A stretch of 64,000 bases of DNA, from positions 1 through 64,000 of the forward strand of contig JAFUTO010000012.1 in assembly GCA_017484205.1 (NCBI GenBank). The letters run 5' to 3'. Made by a program: the position numbers and the translations under genes. Below, one piece after another: positions 1-7,075 of this stretch. Source of the stretch: Bacilli bacterium (GTDB lineage Bacteria > Bacillota_I > Bacilli_A > RF39 > UBA660). Every line of letters begins with the position of its first letter. Position 1 is the stretch's first letter. The notes below the pieces were generated by a model, which was not told the origin of the DNA, made no database searches, and was given only the letters and a program-made list of their open reading frames with translations.

Positions 1-100
1 AAAAAAATGATTAAAAAAATAATCCAATTTTTAAAATTGAAAGGTAAATATGGATCAATTTAGAGAATGTCATATATTGTAAACTTTAAACTGCTAGTTA

Positions 101-129
101 TTGATTAATTTAATATATAGATTTATAAT
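101..129 (+). promoter_or_regulatory. Sigma-A-type promoter for the first gene
   Basis: A TTGATT -35 box (101-106) and a perfect TATAAT -10 box (124-129) are 17 bases apart. An AAGGAG ribosome binding site at 144-149 and the ATG at 157 follow. Read directly from the sequence; no regulator site is evident. Confidence 0.65.
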
Positions 130-156
130 AAATATATAGAATAAAGGAGTGTAATT

Positions 157-1113
157 ATGGATAATAATCAATTTAATAACAATAATCAACCAGTAATGAA
201 TAATGAATCAAAAAAGAAAGGTAATAGTAGATTAACTATATTATTATTAATATTAGTATTAGGAATGGCGAGTTATATAGGATATGATAAGTTCTATCTA
301 GGAAAACAAAATAGTAATAATAACGAATCAAAGGAAGTAGAAGATAATAATAAGGAAAATAATGATAAAAGTTTAATAACAAGTAATACTTATAATGCTT
401 CTGATTATATTAGTATTAAAGATATAGAATTAAATGATAGCAATAATTCAACAAGAAAAGAAATTACATTTAAAAATTTACCAACAGATGAAGTAAGTAA
501 CTTTGAAAAAATAATAAATGGGTTCCCTACAAATTTTTGGACTAGAAAACATATTGGATATGAAGGACCTAATTTTTCTGAATCTAGTAGTTATATGTTT
601 GCTTTTTCATCAACTGCGGAATATGACACATATCATAACATCTTGTCAGTATATATGACACAAACTGGATCTTCAGATAAATATTGTAGTACAGGTGACT
701 GTATTGGTTGGAAGATAATAGATAGATATAGTATAAATATAAACTTAGATACTAAAAAAGAAATTACTACAAATGAATTACTAAATGGTTTAAATATAAA
801 TAAAAAGGATGTATATAATAAAATATTAAATTCTATTGTTGATGAATATTTTGGTGAAAATCAATATAGGCAATTTACTGTTGGAAATAATTCCATGAGC
901 ACATCTGAATTTAAAAGTAATATTTCTAAATATGTAGATAGTCTACTAAATGTGGATGATTTGTTTATTTTATACATAAATAATAACAAATTAAATGTCG
1001 TTTATGATGCTGGTGATGTACTTCATGCATGTGGAGTATGTATTAATGACACTGGTACTGGTGGTACTTGTAGTTTACCTGATATGCCTTATATTGTTAC
1101 AATAGAACTATAG
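157..1113 (+). CDS. Membrane-anchored extracytoplasmic protein of unknown function
   Basis: The 318-residue product has an Asn-rich cytoplasmic N-terminus, basic residues (SKKKGNSR), one hydrophobic span at about residues 26-44, a low-complexity Asn/Glu linker, and a folded region from about residue 80. The last quarter has Cys residues in CSTGDC and CGVCIN patterns that could form disulfides outside the cell. The segment around residues 190-240 (Tyr-Ser-Ile-Asn-Ile-Asn-Leu-Asp-Thr then an acidic helix) faintly recalls DUF3298/RsiV-type extracellular domains, but I do not recognise the family with confidence. It has its own promoter and terminator, so it is probably monocistronic. A strong AAGGAG site supports the start. 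Confidence 0.8.
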   Translation: MDNNQFNNNNQPVMNNESKKKGNSRLTILLLILVLGMASYIGYDKFYLGKQNSNNNESKEVEDNNKENNDKSLITSNTYNASDYISIKDIELNDSNNSTRKEITFKNLPTDEVSNFEKIINGFPTNFWTRKHIGYEGPNFSESSSYMFAFSSTAEYDTYHNILSVYMTQTGSSDKYCSTGDCIGWKIIDRYSININLDTKKEITTNELLNGLNINKKDVYNKILNSIVDEYFGENQYRQFTVGNNSMSTSEFKSNISKYVDSLLNVDDLFILYINNNKLNVVYDAGDVLHACGVCINDTGTGGTCSLPDMPYIVTIEL

Positions 1114-1132
1114 TTTATCTATAGTTTTCTTA
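1106..1132 (+). terminator. Intrinsic terminator
   Basis: AACTATAG (1106-1113) pairs with CTATAGTT (1119-1126) and runs into a short T tract. It closes the first gene before the hisS leader. Confidence 0.6.
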
Positions 1133-1162
1133 TAAAATAAATGTCAAATTTAATAACAATAG

Positions 1163-1190
1163 TTGACTTATTTGAAAAAATAATTATAAT
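1163..1190 (+). promoter_or_regulatory. Promoter of the hisS-aspS operon
   Basis: TTGACT (1163-1168) and TATAAT (1185-1190) are 16 bases apart, immediately upstream of the T-box leader. Transcription should start near 1196. Confidence 0.7.
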
Positions 1191-1200
1191 ATAATTAGTA

Positions 1201-1390
1201 TTTGTTTTGAAGAGTATTTATATAGATTATTAAAGAGAGAATACGGGTGCTGAAAGTATTTATAAGATATATAAAGAAGACACAAAATGTTAAGATATTC
1301 GTATCAGGCGTTAACGAAATAGAGATTCTATAAGTAAGGTGGCACCGCGGTAACACGCCCTTACAATGTAGAATCTTTTGTGCTTATAAG
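1201..1390 (+). promoter_or_regulatory. T-box leader (tRNA-His sensing) upstream of hisS
   Basis: The T-box core AAGGTGGCACCGCGG is at 1336-1350, the conserved tRNA-acceptor-binding bulge of T-box antiterminators. A terminator stem forms from AGATTCTA (1323-1330) and TAGAATCT (1369-1376) followed by T residues. The core sits between its arms, the expected mutually exclusive arrangement. The best specifier candidate is CAC (His) at 1281-1283. Uncharged tRNA-His should stabilise the antiterminator and raise hisS-aspS expression. The class call is firm; the specifier position is an inference. Confidence 0.9.
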
Positions 1391-1401
1391 GAGGGAAAAT
1401 T

Positions 1402-2700
1402 ATGCAAAAAGCTAAAGGAACTTATGATGTATTTGGAGAATATGGTAAGAAAATAAGAGTAGTTGAAAATATTTTATCTGACTTAATGGAAGTATATGAC
1501 TATGAATATTTTAGGACACCTATATTTGAAGCATCAGAAGTATTTCATAGAGGCGTAGGTGATACTACAGATATTGTTACAAAAGAAACATATGATTTTA
1601 AAGATAGAGGAGACCGTGATATGACTTTAAGACCTGAAGGAACTGCAGGTATAGTTAGAAGTTATATTGAAAATAAGTATTATGGTAATCCTAATGTTCC
1701 TAGTAAGATTTGGTATTATGGACCTATGTTTAGATATGAAAGGCCACAATCAGGTAGATTTAGAGAATTTTATCAATTTGGTGTAGAAGTATTTGGATCT
1801 AATGATCCATTAACTGACGCAGAAGTTATATCAATACCAGTTAATTTCTATAAGATGTTAGGTTTAAAACAAATTAAAGTTCACATTAATAGTTTAGGTG
1901 ATACTGAATCAAGAGATAATTATAGGAAAGCATTAAAGGATTATTTTAGACCACATTTGGATTCATTATGTGAAGATTGTCATGTTAGATTTGAAAAGAA
2001 TCCACTTAGAATTTTAGATTGTAAAGTTGATAAAGATTTAGATGTAATGAAAAAAGCTCCTAAAACAATAGATTTTTTAAATGAGGAATCAAAAAGTCAT
2101 TTTGATAAAGTTAAAGAATATTTAGATGCGATGAATATTGAATATATAGAAGATCCTAATTTAGTCAGAGGATTAGATTATTATACACATACAGTATTTG
2201 AAGTAGAAGCATCTGTAGAAGGATTTGGAGCTCAAAATATATTATGTGGTGGAGGAAGATATAATAAGTTAGTAGGTACATTAGGTGGACCTGATACTCC
2301 AGGTGTTGGATTTGCAATGGGTATGGAAAGACTTATGACAGCTTTAGACTATGAAAAAATAAACTTAATAGAAGAAGATGGAATTGATGCATATATCATT
2401 CCTATGAGTGAAAATGAAAAGGGATATAGTATAGGTATTTGTAATGCATTAAGACTTTCTGGATATAGAACTGATATGGATTATATGTCTAGAAATATAA
2501 AATCTAATTTTAAACAAAGTGAAAGATTAAATGCCAAATATGTAATAATAATTGGTGAAGAAGAAACTAAAAATAATGTATTAACTATCAAAGATAATGA
2601 GACTAAAGATGAATATAAAGTTAAAGTATCTGAATTAGTAGATTTTCTAGATAGTAAATTTGATGCCCATGAATGTGGTTGTGGACATTGTCATGAATAG
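1402..2700 (+). CDS. hisS: Histidyl-tRNA synthetase
   Basis: This class II synthetase charges tRNA-His in the cytoplasm. The sequence shows the KGTYDVFGEYG start, motif 2 around LRPEGTAGIVRSY (about residue 75), the HisRS signatures LVRGLDYYTHTVFEV (about 253) and GGGRYNKL, the class II motif 3 near GVGFAMGMERL, and an anticodon-binding C-terminal domain. At 432 residues it is normal length plus a short tail. The tail ends in a Cys/His-rich stretch (HECGCGHCHE), which is unusual and could bind a metal. A GGAGGG site precedes the ATG. The gene is controlled by the T-box leader and is co-transcribed with aspS 9 bases downstream. Confidence 0.97.
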   Translation: MQKAKGTYDVFGEYGKKIRVVENILSDLMEVYDYEYFRTPIFEASEVFHRGVGDTTDIVTKETYDFKDRGDRDMTLRPEGTAGIVRSYIENKYYGNPNVPSKIWYYGPMFRYERPQSGRFREFYQFGVEVFGSNDPLTDAEVISIPVNFYKMLGLKQIKVHINSLGDTESRDNYRKALKDYFRPHLDSLCEDCHVRFEKNPLRILDCKVDKDLDVMKKAPKTIDFLNEESKSHFDKVKEYLDAMNIEYIEDPNLVRGLDYYTHTVFEVEASVEGFGAQNILCGGGRYNKLVGTLGGPDTPGVGFAMGMERLMTALDYEKINLIEEDGIDAYIIPMSENEKGYSIGICNALRLSGYRTDMDYMSRNIKSNFKQSERLNAKYVIIIGEEETKNNVLTIKDNETKDEYKVKVSELVDFLDSKFDAHECGCGHCHE

Positions 2701-2709
2701 AGGGATAAT

Positions 2710-4026
2710 ATGGAAAAAATATTTGTTAATGAATTAAAAAATCATATAGATGAGGAAATTACATTTGGAGGATTTGTAGATGCCATAAGAGATAAGAAAT
2801 GGGTTATGTTCGTTATCTTAAAAGATCATACAGGAAGAGTCCAAATGACTATTGAAAAAAGTGAAGAACAAAATCAAAAACTATTAGATATAATGAGTAA
2901 TGTAACTAAAGATAGTACAATAAAAATTAAAGCTAAAGTAGTATCTAATGATGCAGTTAAATTAGGTGGTATTGAACTTATACCAGAATATATAGAAGTT
3001 ACAAGTAAAGCTGAGGAATTACCTTTTGATTATAATAACTTAGAAGGTGTTAATCTAGATACAAGATTAGATTATAGATGGTTAGATATAAGAAATGATA
3101 AGAATATGATGATTCATCTAGTATCTTCAGAAATGGTTAGATATATGAGAGAATACTTATATAATAATGGTTTTACTGAAATACATACACCTAAAATAAT
3201 AGGTGCGGCATCAGAATCAGGTTCAGAAGTATTTGAAGTTAAATATTTTGATAGATCTGCTTATCTAGCTCAGTCACCTCAATTTTATAAACAAATGGCT
3301 TTAGCCGCGGGATTAGATAAAGTATTTGAAGTAGCCCCTTGTTTTAGAGCAGAAAACTCTAATACATCAAGACATGCAACTGAGTTTACATCATTTGATT
3401 TGGAATTCGCATATATAAAAGATTATCATGATGTAATGAATTTAGAAGCTGAAATGATAACTTATGCTTTAACTAAATTAAATGAATCAATGGGTGAAAG
3501 AATAAAAGAGGTATTAGATATAGATATAGTGGTACCAAAACTACCTTTCCCTGAAATGAAACTTAAAGATATCTATAAAGAGTTAGAAGAAAGGTATGAT
3601 TACAAAATAGATGATTCACTTAAAAATGACTTAACTACTGAAGCAGAAAGATTAGTGTATAAATTAGCTAAGGATAAATTTGATAGTGAATTTATGTTTG
3701 TTGTAGATTTCCCTGCTGAAAAAAGAGCATTCTACCATATGAGAGATGAAGAGGGTAGATTACAAGGTTTTGATTTAATTTGGAGAGGTACTGAGATTAC
3801 TACAGGTGCTCAAAGAGAACATAGATATGAAGAAATAGTTAAAAATGCCAAAGAAAAGGGACTAGGTGATGATGTTAAGTTCTATTTAGATTTCTTTAAA
3901 TATGGATGTCCTCCACATGGTGGATTTGCTATAGGTGTAGATAGACTTACAATGTTACTTTTAGATGTTCCTAGTGTTAAAGAAACACAATTTATCTTTA
4001 GGGGACCTACTAGATTAAATCCTTAG
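2710..4026 (+). CDS. aspS: Aspartyl-tRNA synthetase, archaeal-type (short form)
   Basis: This class II synthetase charges Asp onto tRNA-Asp. At 438 residues it matches the archaeal/AspRS2 form. It lacks the roughly 120-residue GAD insertion of standard bacterial AspRS of about 590 residues. Seen in order: an N-terminal OB fold (about 1-100), motif 1 near EIHTPKIIGAASESGSEVF, the loop YLAQSPQFYKQM, motif 2 FRAENSNTSRHATEF, and motif 3 GGFAIGVDRLTMLLL. Short AspRS enzymes can be non-discriminating and also form Asp-tRNA-Asn for GatCAB. In the OB fold the archaeal discriminating enzymes have Gly-Trp-Val-Trp and non-discriminating ones Gly-Trp-Val-His; this protein has Gly-Phe-Val-Asp, so specificity cannot be read off. 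Confidence 0.93.
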   Translation: MEKIFVNELKNHIDEEITFGGFVDAIRDKKWVMFVILKDHTGRVQMTIEKSEEQNQKLLDIMSNVTKDSTIKIKAKVVSNDAVKLGGIELIPEYIEVTSKAEELPFDYNNLEGVNLDTRLDYRWLDIRNDKNMMIHLVSSEMVRYMREYLYNNGFTEIHTPKIIGAASESGSEVFEVKYFDRSAYLAQSPQFYKQMALAAGLDKVFEVAPCFRAENSNTSRHATEFTSFDLEFAYIKDYHDVMNLEAEMITYALTKLNESMGERIKEVLDIDIVVPKLPFPEMKLKDIYKELEERYDYKIDDSLKNDLTTEAERLVYKLAKDKFDSEFMFVVDFPAEKRAFYHMRDEEGRLQGFDLIWRGTEITTGAQREHRYEEIVKNAKEKGLGDDVKFYLDFFKYGCPPHGGFAIGVDRLTMLLLDVPSVKETQFIFRGPTRLNP

Positions 4027-4035
4027 TTGACTAAT

Positions 4036-4066
4036 AAAAAAATATTGGAATATCCAATATTTTTTA
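4036..4066. terminator. Bidirectional terminator between convergent aspS and deacetylase genes
   Basis: An AATATTGGA / TCCAATATT hairpin is flanked by A residues on one side and T residues on the other, so it can stop transcription from both directions. Confidence 0.7.
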
Positions 4067-4999
4067 TTTATTTACCATATTACTTTCATAAAACAAAGGA
4101 AACAAACTATAACCATTTTCTTTTAAGTATTCTATTTCCTTAGGTAAAATTTCTAGTGTGTAATGATTATAATCATGCATTAATATTACTTCTATGTTAG
4201 AATCTATGGAGTTAACGAAGTTATTCCATGCTTGATCTGCTGATGCAAGACTTCCACCATCACCAGTGGCAGCAGTCCAATCTACCCATCCATAACCATT
4301 TGCTCTTAATAATTCAATAATTGCATTTTTGTATTTTCCGGCAGTAGCAGATCCGCCCGGGAATCTTACGATATTAGTAGTTACACCAGTTTGATTTCTA
4401 ATTAATTCTTCTTGCTTTTTTACTTGTTCTATAAAATTAGTTGGGCTACTATAAAGTCCTCTAAATATACCATGTGAGAATGTGTGGTTGGCCATTGTAT
4501 GACCTCTTTTAGCTTCTTCATTATATAAAAGATAACAATTTGCAGATTTATTGTCATAACATACCTCTTTGTTATTACCTATAGTAAAAAAGGTTGCAAG
4601 CACATCATATTTATCTAATACTTCTAAATACTTATATGATAAATAGTATGGTCCATCATCGAATGTTAAATATGCAATTTTTTTATCAGATTCAGACGCT
4701 AATATTTTATCTTCAAGTGTTTTGATATTGCTAAAATACTCTTTTTTTATTTCTGCAATATTGTCATCTATATTGATAATTATCTTCGTTTGTTCATCAA
4801 TTTCGGTTAAATCATTGTTTTTATTTTCTAATTCCTTTTCTAATTCTGCATATTCATTATGAATAATATTAATTTCATTTGCTATATTTTCTGCTTTAAG
4901 TGATAATATAATATTAAAAACGATAATACATACAATAATTATAGAAAGTAGATATATTAAGAAAGTAATTCTTTTACTTCGTTGTTTCTTTTTAGCCAT
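4064..4999 (-). CDS. Membrane-anchored polysaccharide (peptidoglycan) deacetylase, NodB family
   Basis: The 311-residue protein has a basic N-terminus, one membrane span (about 12-31), a coiled-coil stalk (about 35-100), then a NodB domain. The metal and catalytic motifs are clear: TFDDGP (about 113), the second metal site HTFSH, RFPGG, and a late His motif LMHDYNHY. Family members (PgdA-like) remove acetyl groups from GlcNAc/MurNAc of wall polymers and confer lysozyme resistance. This one should act on the outer face of the membrane. Its start overlaps the end of the upstream coiled-coil gene by 43 bases, so the two are translationally linked. Confidence 0.88.
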   Translation of the reverse strand: MAKKKQRSKRITFLIYLLSIIIVCIIVFNIILSLKAENIANEINIIHNEYAELEKELENKNNDLTEIDEQTKIIINIDDNIAEIKKEYFSNIKTLEDKILASESDKKIAYLTFDDGPYYLSYKYLEVLDKYDVLATFFTIGNNKEVCYDNKSANCYLLYNEEAKRGHTMANHTFSHGIFRGLYSSPTNFIEQVKKQEELIRNQTGVTTNIVRFPGGSATAGKYKNAIIELLRANGYGWVDWTAATGDGGSLASADQAWNNFVNSIDSNIEVILMHDYNHYTLEILPKEIEYLKENGYSLFPLFYESNMVNK

Positions 5000-5232
5000 T
5001 TTTCATACTCTTCCATTTTTTCTTGATTATCATTTTTTAATTTTTCATAATTACTTGTACTACTATCAAAATTATTATTTATCTCATTGACTTTATTTTT
5101 TATTTCTTCAAGTTTATCTTTTTCGTAATTTAATTCTTCATTATATTTTGAATAATTATAATAATTTATCCCTAAAACAATAGAAAATATTACTGCTATG
5201 ACTGATAGTATGATTATAATATTTTTTTTCAT
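4957..5232 (-). CDS. Small single-span coiled-coil protein upstream of the deacetylase
   Basis: This 91-residue protein has an N-terminal hydrophobic span (about 4-24) and an almost entirely charged heptad-type coiled coil behind it. It resembles the anchor-plus-stalk part of the neighbouring deacetylase, suggesting a duplicated stalk or a hetero-coiled-coil partner. It is in a different frame and overlaps the deacetylase start by 43 bases. I do not recognise a family. A partner or localisation role is inference from architecture and coupling. Confidence 0.65.
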   Translation of the reverse strand: MKKNIIIILSVIAVIFSIVLGINYYNYSKYNEELNYEKDKLEEIKNKVNEINNNFDSSTSNYEKLKNDNQEKMEEYEKWLKRNNEVKELLS

Positions 5233-5297
5233 AAAATCACCAATATAATTTTATAATATATAGTTTTTTTAGTCAAATAATAATGTTAAAATACTAC

Positions 5298-5327
5298 TTG
5301 CAAAATAAATATCTAGTATGTTATAAT
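5298..5327 (+). promoter_or_regulatory. Extended -10 promoter of a structured RNA
   Basis: TTGCAA (5298-5303) and TATAAT (5322-5327) are 18 bases apart, with TG one base upstream of the -10 box (5319-5320). The predicted start falls at about 5334, exactly where the RNA's closing stem begins. Confidence 0.65.
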
Positions 5328-5333
5328 AATCTT

Positions 5334-5497
5334 ACCAAGAACGAGTACAATATATAAGCCTACAGTTGATAATATTGGAGAACTAATTGGGTTGTGGTGT
5401 TGAATGCTTATATTTATATAAGAATCCTAAAGCAATTCATGTGTTCCCCCCCTGGCAGACCAGGTTTATTATCTAAAGTACTCCTCTTGGTTTTTTT
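5334..5497 (+). ncRNA. Independent rod-like structured RNA, possibly 6S RNA
   Basis: The ends pair: ACCAAGA (5334-5340) with TCTTGGT (5485-5491), and GAGTAC (5343-5348) with GTACTC (5478-5483), running straight into a T tract that serves as terminator. Inside, GATAATA (5368-5374) pairs with TATTATC (5467-5473), GGAGAAC (5377-5383) with GTTCCCC (5443-5449, one mismatch), CTTATA-TTTA-TATAAG forms an apical hairpin (5407-5422) and CCTGG-CAGA-CCAGG a side hairpin (5451-5464). An own promoter, about 160 nt, paired ends and a long internal bubble fit 6S RNA. The SRP-RNA GGAA apical loop signature is absent, and no tmRNA or RNase P motif is seen. The family name is a guess; the existence of a structured RNA is well supported. 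Confidence 0.6.
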
Positions 5498-5524
5498 GTG
5501 CTATAATTAAGTAGAGGTAATCTT

Positions 5525-6037
5525 ATGAATGAAGAATTGAATAAAATAATTAAAAATATAAAAGGAACATTACTGATAGTAGGTGTTAATAATAGTTATA
5601 TACTAGATACTATATATAAAAATAAAAAATTAGATGGAATATATAGTTTAGATAGGGCAAAACTATTTAATAAGAACGAAAAAAATGCTATTCCTGTTAA
5701 GTTAAAAAAAATAAAAAAAGAATTTAAAAATAATTTAGATTATATGTTATGTGATGTTAATGGTATTAATATTGATTTAAGAAAAGTTTTGTATAATACT
5801 TATAAATTAATAGACAAAAAGATAATATATTATGGAATGTATGATGAATATGATGTAGATAGAATTGTGCGTAAATATAAAAGATTTGGATGTGTTTGCA
5901 ATAAAAAAATGTATGGTGATAACTTCATACTTTCTATAGATGTTCATAATATTAAAGTAACAAAGTTATTTTTATATAAAATAAGTGATACTTTTATAGA
6001 TATTATTGAAGGAATTGGTAATTTATTGGTATCATAG
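5525..6037 (+). CDS. Unknown protein with a Rossmann-like N-terminal half
   Basis: This 170-residue basic protein is not recognised. The pattern GTLLIVGVNNSYILDTI, then KKLDGIYSLDR, then LDYMLCDVNG and KKIIYYG resembles the beta-alpha-beta layout of a class I methyltransferase-like fold, but the canonical glycine loop is weak. It ends just before rplS and has a TATAAT near 5502 and an AGAGGTAAT ribosome site. The proposed fold is inference only. Confidence 0.6.
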   Translation: MNEELNKIIKNIKGTLLIVGVNNSYILDTIYKNKKLDGIYSLDRAKLFNKNEKNAIPVKLKKIKKEFKNNLDYMLCDVNGINIDLRKVLYNTYKLIDKKIIYYGMYDEYDVDRIVRKYKRFGCVCNKKMYGDNFILSIDVHNIKVTKLFLYKISDTFIDIIEGIGNLLVS

Positions 6038-6039
6038 TG

Positions 6040-6135
6040 TTGCAATATCTTAAATTTTATGATATTATTGTAATCGTGGATCCGCTGAAAAGAATTTATG
6101 ATCCAGTAAACAAAAGTAAAAGGAGTGTGACATTG
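6040..6135 (+). promoter_or_regulatory. Promoter and possible L19 leader of rplS
   Basis: TTGCAA (6040-6045) and TATTAT (6063-6068) are 17 bases apart. The short leader contains a TGGATC (6077-6082) / GATCCA (6100-6105) hairpin just before the AAGGAG site. L19 genes of Bacillota often have a small autoregulatory hairpin leader here. Identity with that leader is not proven. Confidence 0.45.
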
Positions 6136-6477
6136 ATGAACGTAGTAGATAAGATTACTGCTAAACAAATTAGAACTGATTTACCTGAATTCAGAGTTGG
6201 AGATCAAATCTCAGTTGGTCTTAAAATTGTTGAAGGTAATAAAGAAAGAGTTCAAGCTTTTGAAGGTTTAGTTATCGCTATTAAAGGTAGTGGTATTAGT
6301 AAAACTTTCACTGTTAGAAAAGTATCAGGTGGTGTAGGTGTTGAAAGAATTATTCCATATAACTCACCAAATATTGCTAGTATAACAGTAGTACGTAAAA
6401 ACGTTGCTAGAAGAGCTAAATTAGGTAACTGGTTAAGAAATTCTTCTAAACAACCAAAATTAAAAGAAAGACAATAG
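6136..6477 (+). CDS. rplS: 50S ribosomal protein L19 (bL19)
   Basis: The 113-residue product carries L19 signatures: LPEFRVGDQISVGLKIVEGN, RVQAFEGLVIA, TFTVRKVSGGVGVERI and NWLRN near the end. L19 sits at the 30S-50S interface. An earlier ATG-less extension of the frame exists, but the ATG at 6136 has AAGGAG about 12 bases upstream and begins at the family's usual N-terminus (MNVVDKITAKQIR), so I chose it. A terminator follows directly. Confidence 0.95.
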   Translation: MNVVDKITAKQIRTDLPEFRVGDQISVGLKIVEGNKERVQAFEGLVIAIKGSGISKTFTVRKVSGGVGVERIIPYNSPNIASITVVRKNVARRAKLGNWLRNSSKQPKLKERQ

Positions 6478-6496
6478 GTTATATAACCTATTTTTC
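6473..6496 (+). terminator. rplS terminator
   Basis: AATAGGTTAT pairs with ATAACCTATT and is followed by T residues. Confidence 0.7.
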
Positions 6497-6528
6497 TTAT
6501 ATTGTGATATAATTATATTGGTGATATT

Positions 6529-7008
6529 ATGAAAGTATTAAAAGAGATTGTACCTTATATAGTTATTATATTGGTAGTAGTATTAATAAGAAGCTTTATT
6601 GTTACTCCTGTTAGAGTAGATGGCTCAAGTATGAATCCTACATTAACTAATGGTGAAATTTTAATATTAAATAAAACAGTTAAGTCTTATAATAGGATGG
6701 ATGTTGTCGTATTTAATTATAAAGAGGAAAGACTAATTAAAAGAGTTATAGGTGTAGCAGGAGAAACTGTCCGTATTGAAGATAATACGTTATATATAAA
6801 TGATAAAGCAATAGATGACTATAGAGAAGATGTTAAAACGGCCGATTATGAATTGGATGTTACTATTCCAGAAGGATATTATTTTGTTATGGGTGATAAT
6901 AGATATAATTCAACAGACAGTAGATTAATTGGGTTAGTTAAAGCTGACGATATTTTAGGTAGGGTAAAAGTTCGTATTTATCCGTTTATGAAATTAGGAA
7001 AGATATAA
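6529..7008 (+). CDS. lepB: Signal peptidase I
   Basis: This membrane serine protease removes signal peptides of Sec substrates. The 159-residue protein has one N-terminal span (about 8-25), the nucleophile motif VDGSSMNPTL (catalytic Ser about residue 38), the general-base Lys in ERLIKRVIGVAGE (about 73), and the box GDNRYNSTDSRLIG. This is the short single-span Gram-positive form. Several signal-peptide proteins in the window are candidate substrates. A GGTGAT ribosome site precedes the start. Confidence 0.95.
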   Translation: MKVLKEIVPYIVIILVVVLIRSFIVTPVRVDGSSMNPTLTNGEILILNKTVKSYNRMDVVVFNYKEERLIKRVIGVAGETVRIEDNTLYINDKAIDDYREDVKTADYELDVTIPEGYYFVMGDNRYNSTDSRLIGLVKADDILGRVKVRIYPFMKLGKI

Positions 7009-7021
7009 TTATATCTTTTTT
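6999..7021 (+). terminator. lepB terminator
   Basis: AAAGATATA pairs with TATATCTTT and continues into a T tract. Confidence 0.65.
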
Positions 7022-7075
7022 AATTTGCTTTTTAATAATTAATCTTATATAATGGTATTAGATAGGAGAGTTGAA

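Noticed and set aside
5334-5497. SRP RNA, tmRNA or RNase P RNA for the structured RNA
   Set aside because: The GGAA-type apical loop of SRP RNA, the tRNA-like ends of tmRNA and the conserved RNase P segments (such as GAGGAAAGTCC) were not found.
7052-7075. Earlier start codon for the surface protein ending at 8578
   Set aside because: The ATG at 7052 overlaps a TATAAT box and has no ribosome site, while AGGAG and a proper signal peptide fit the ATG at 7076.
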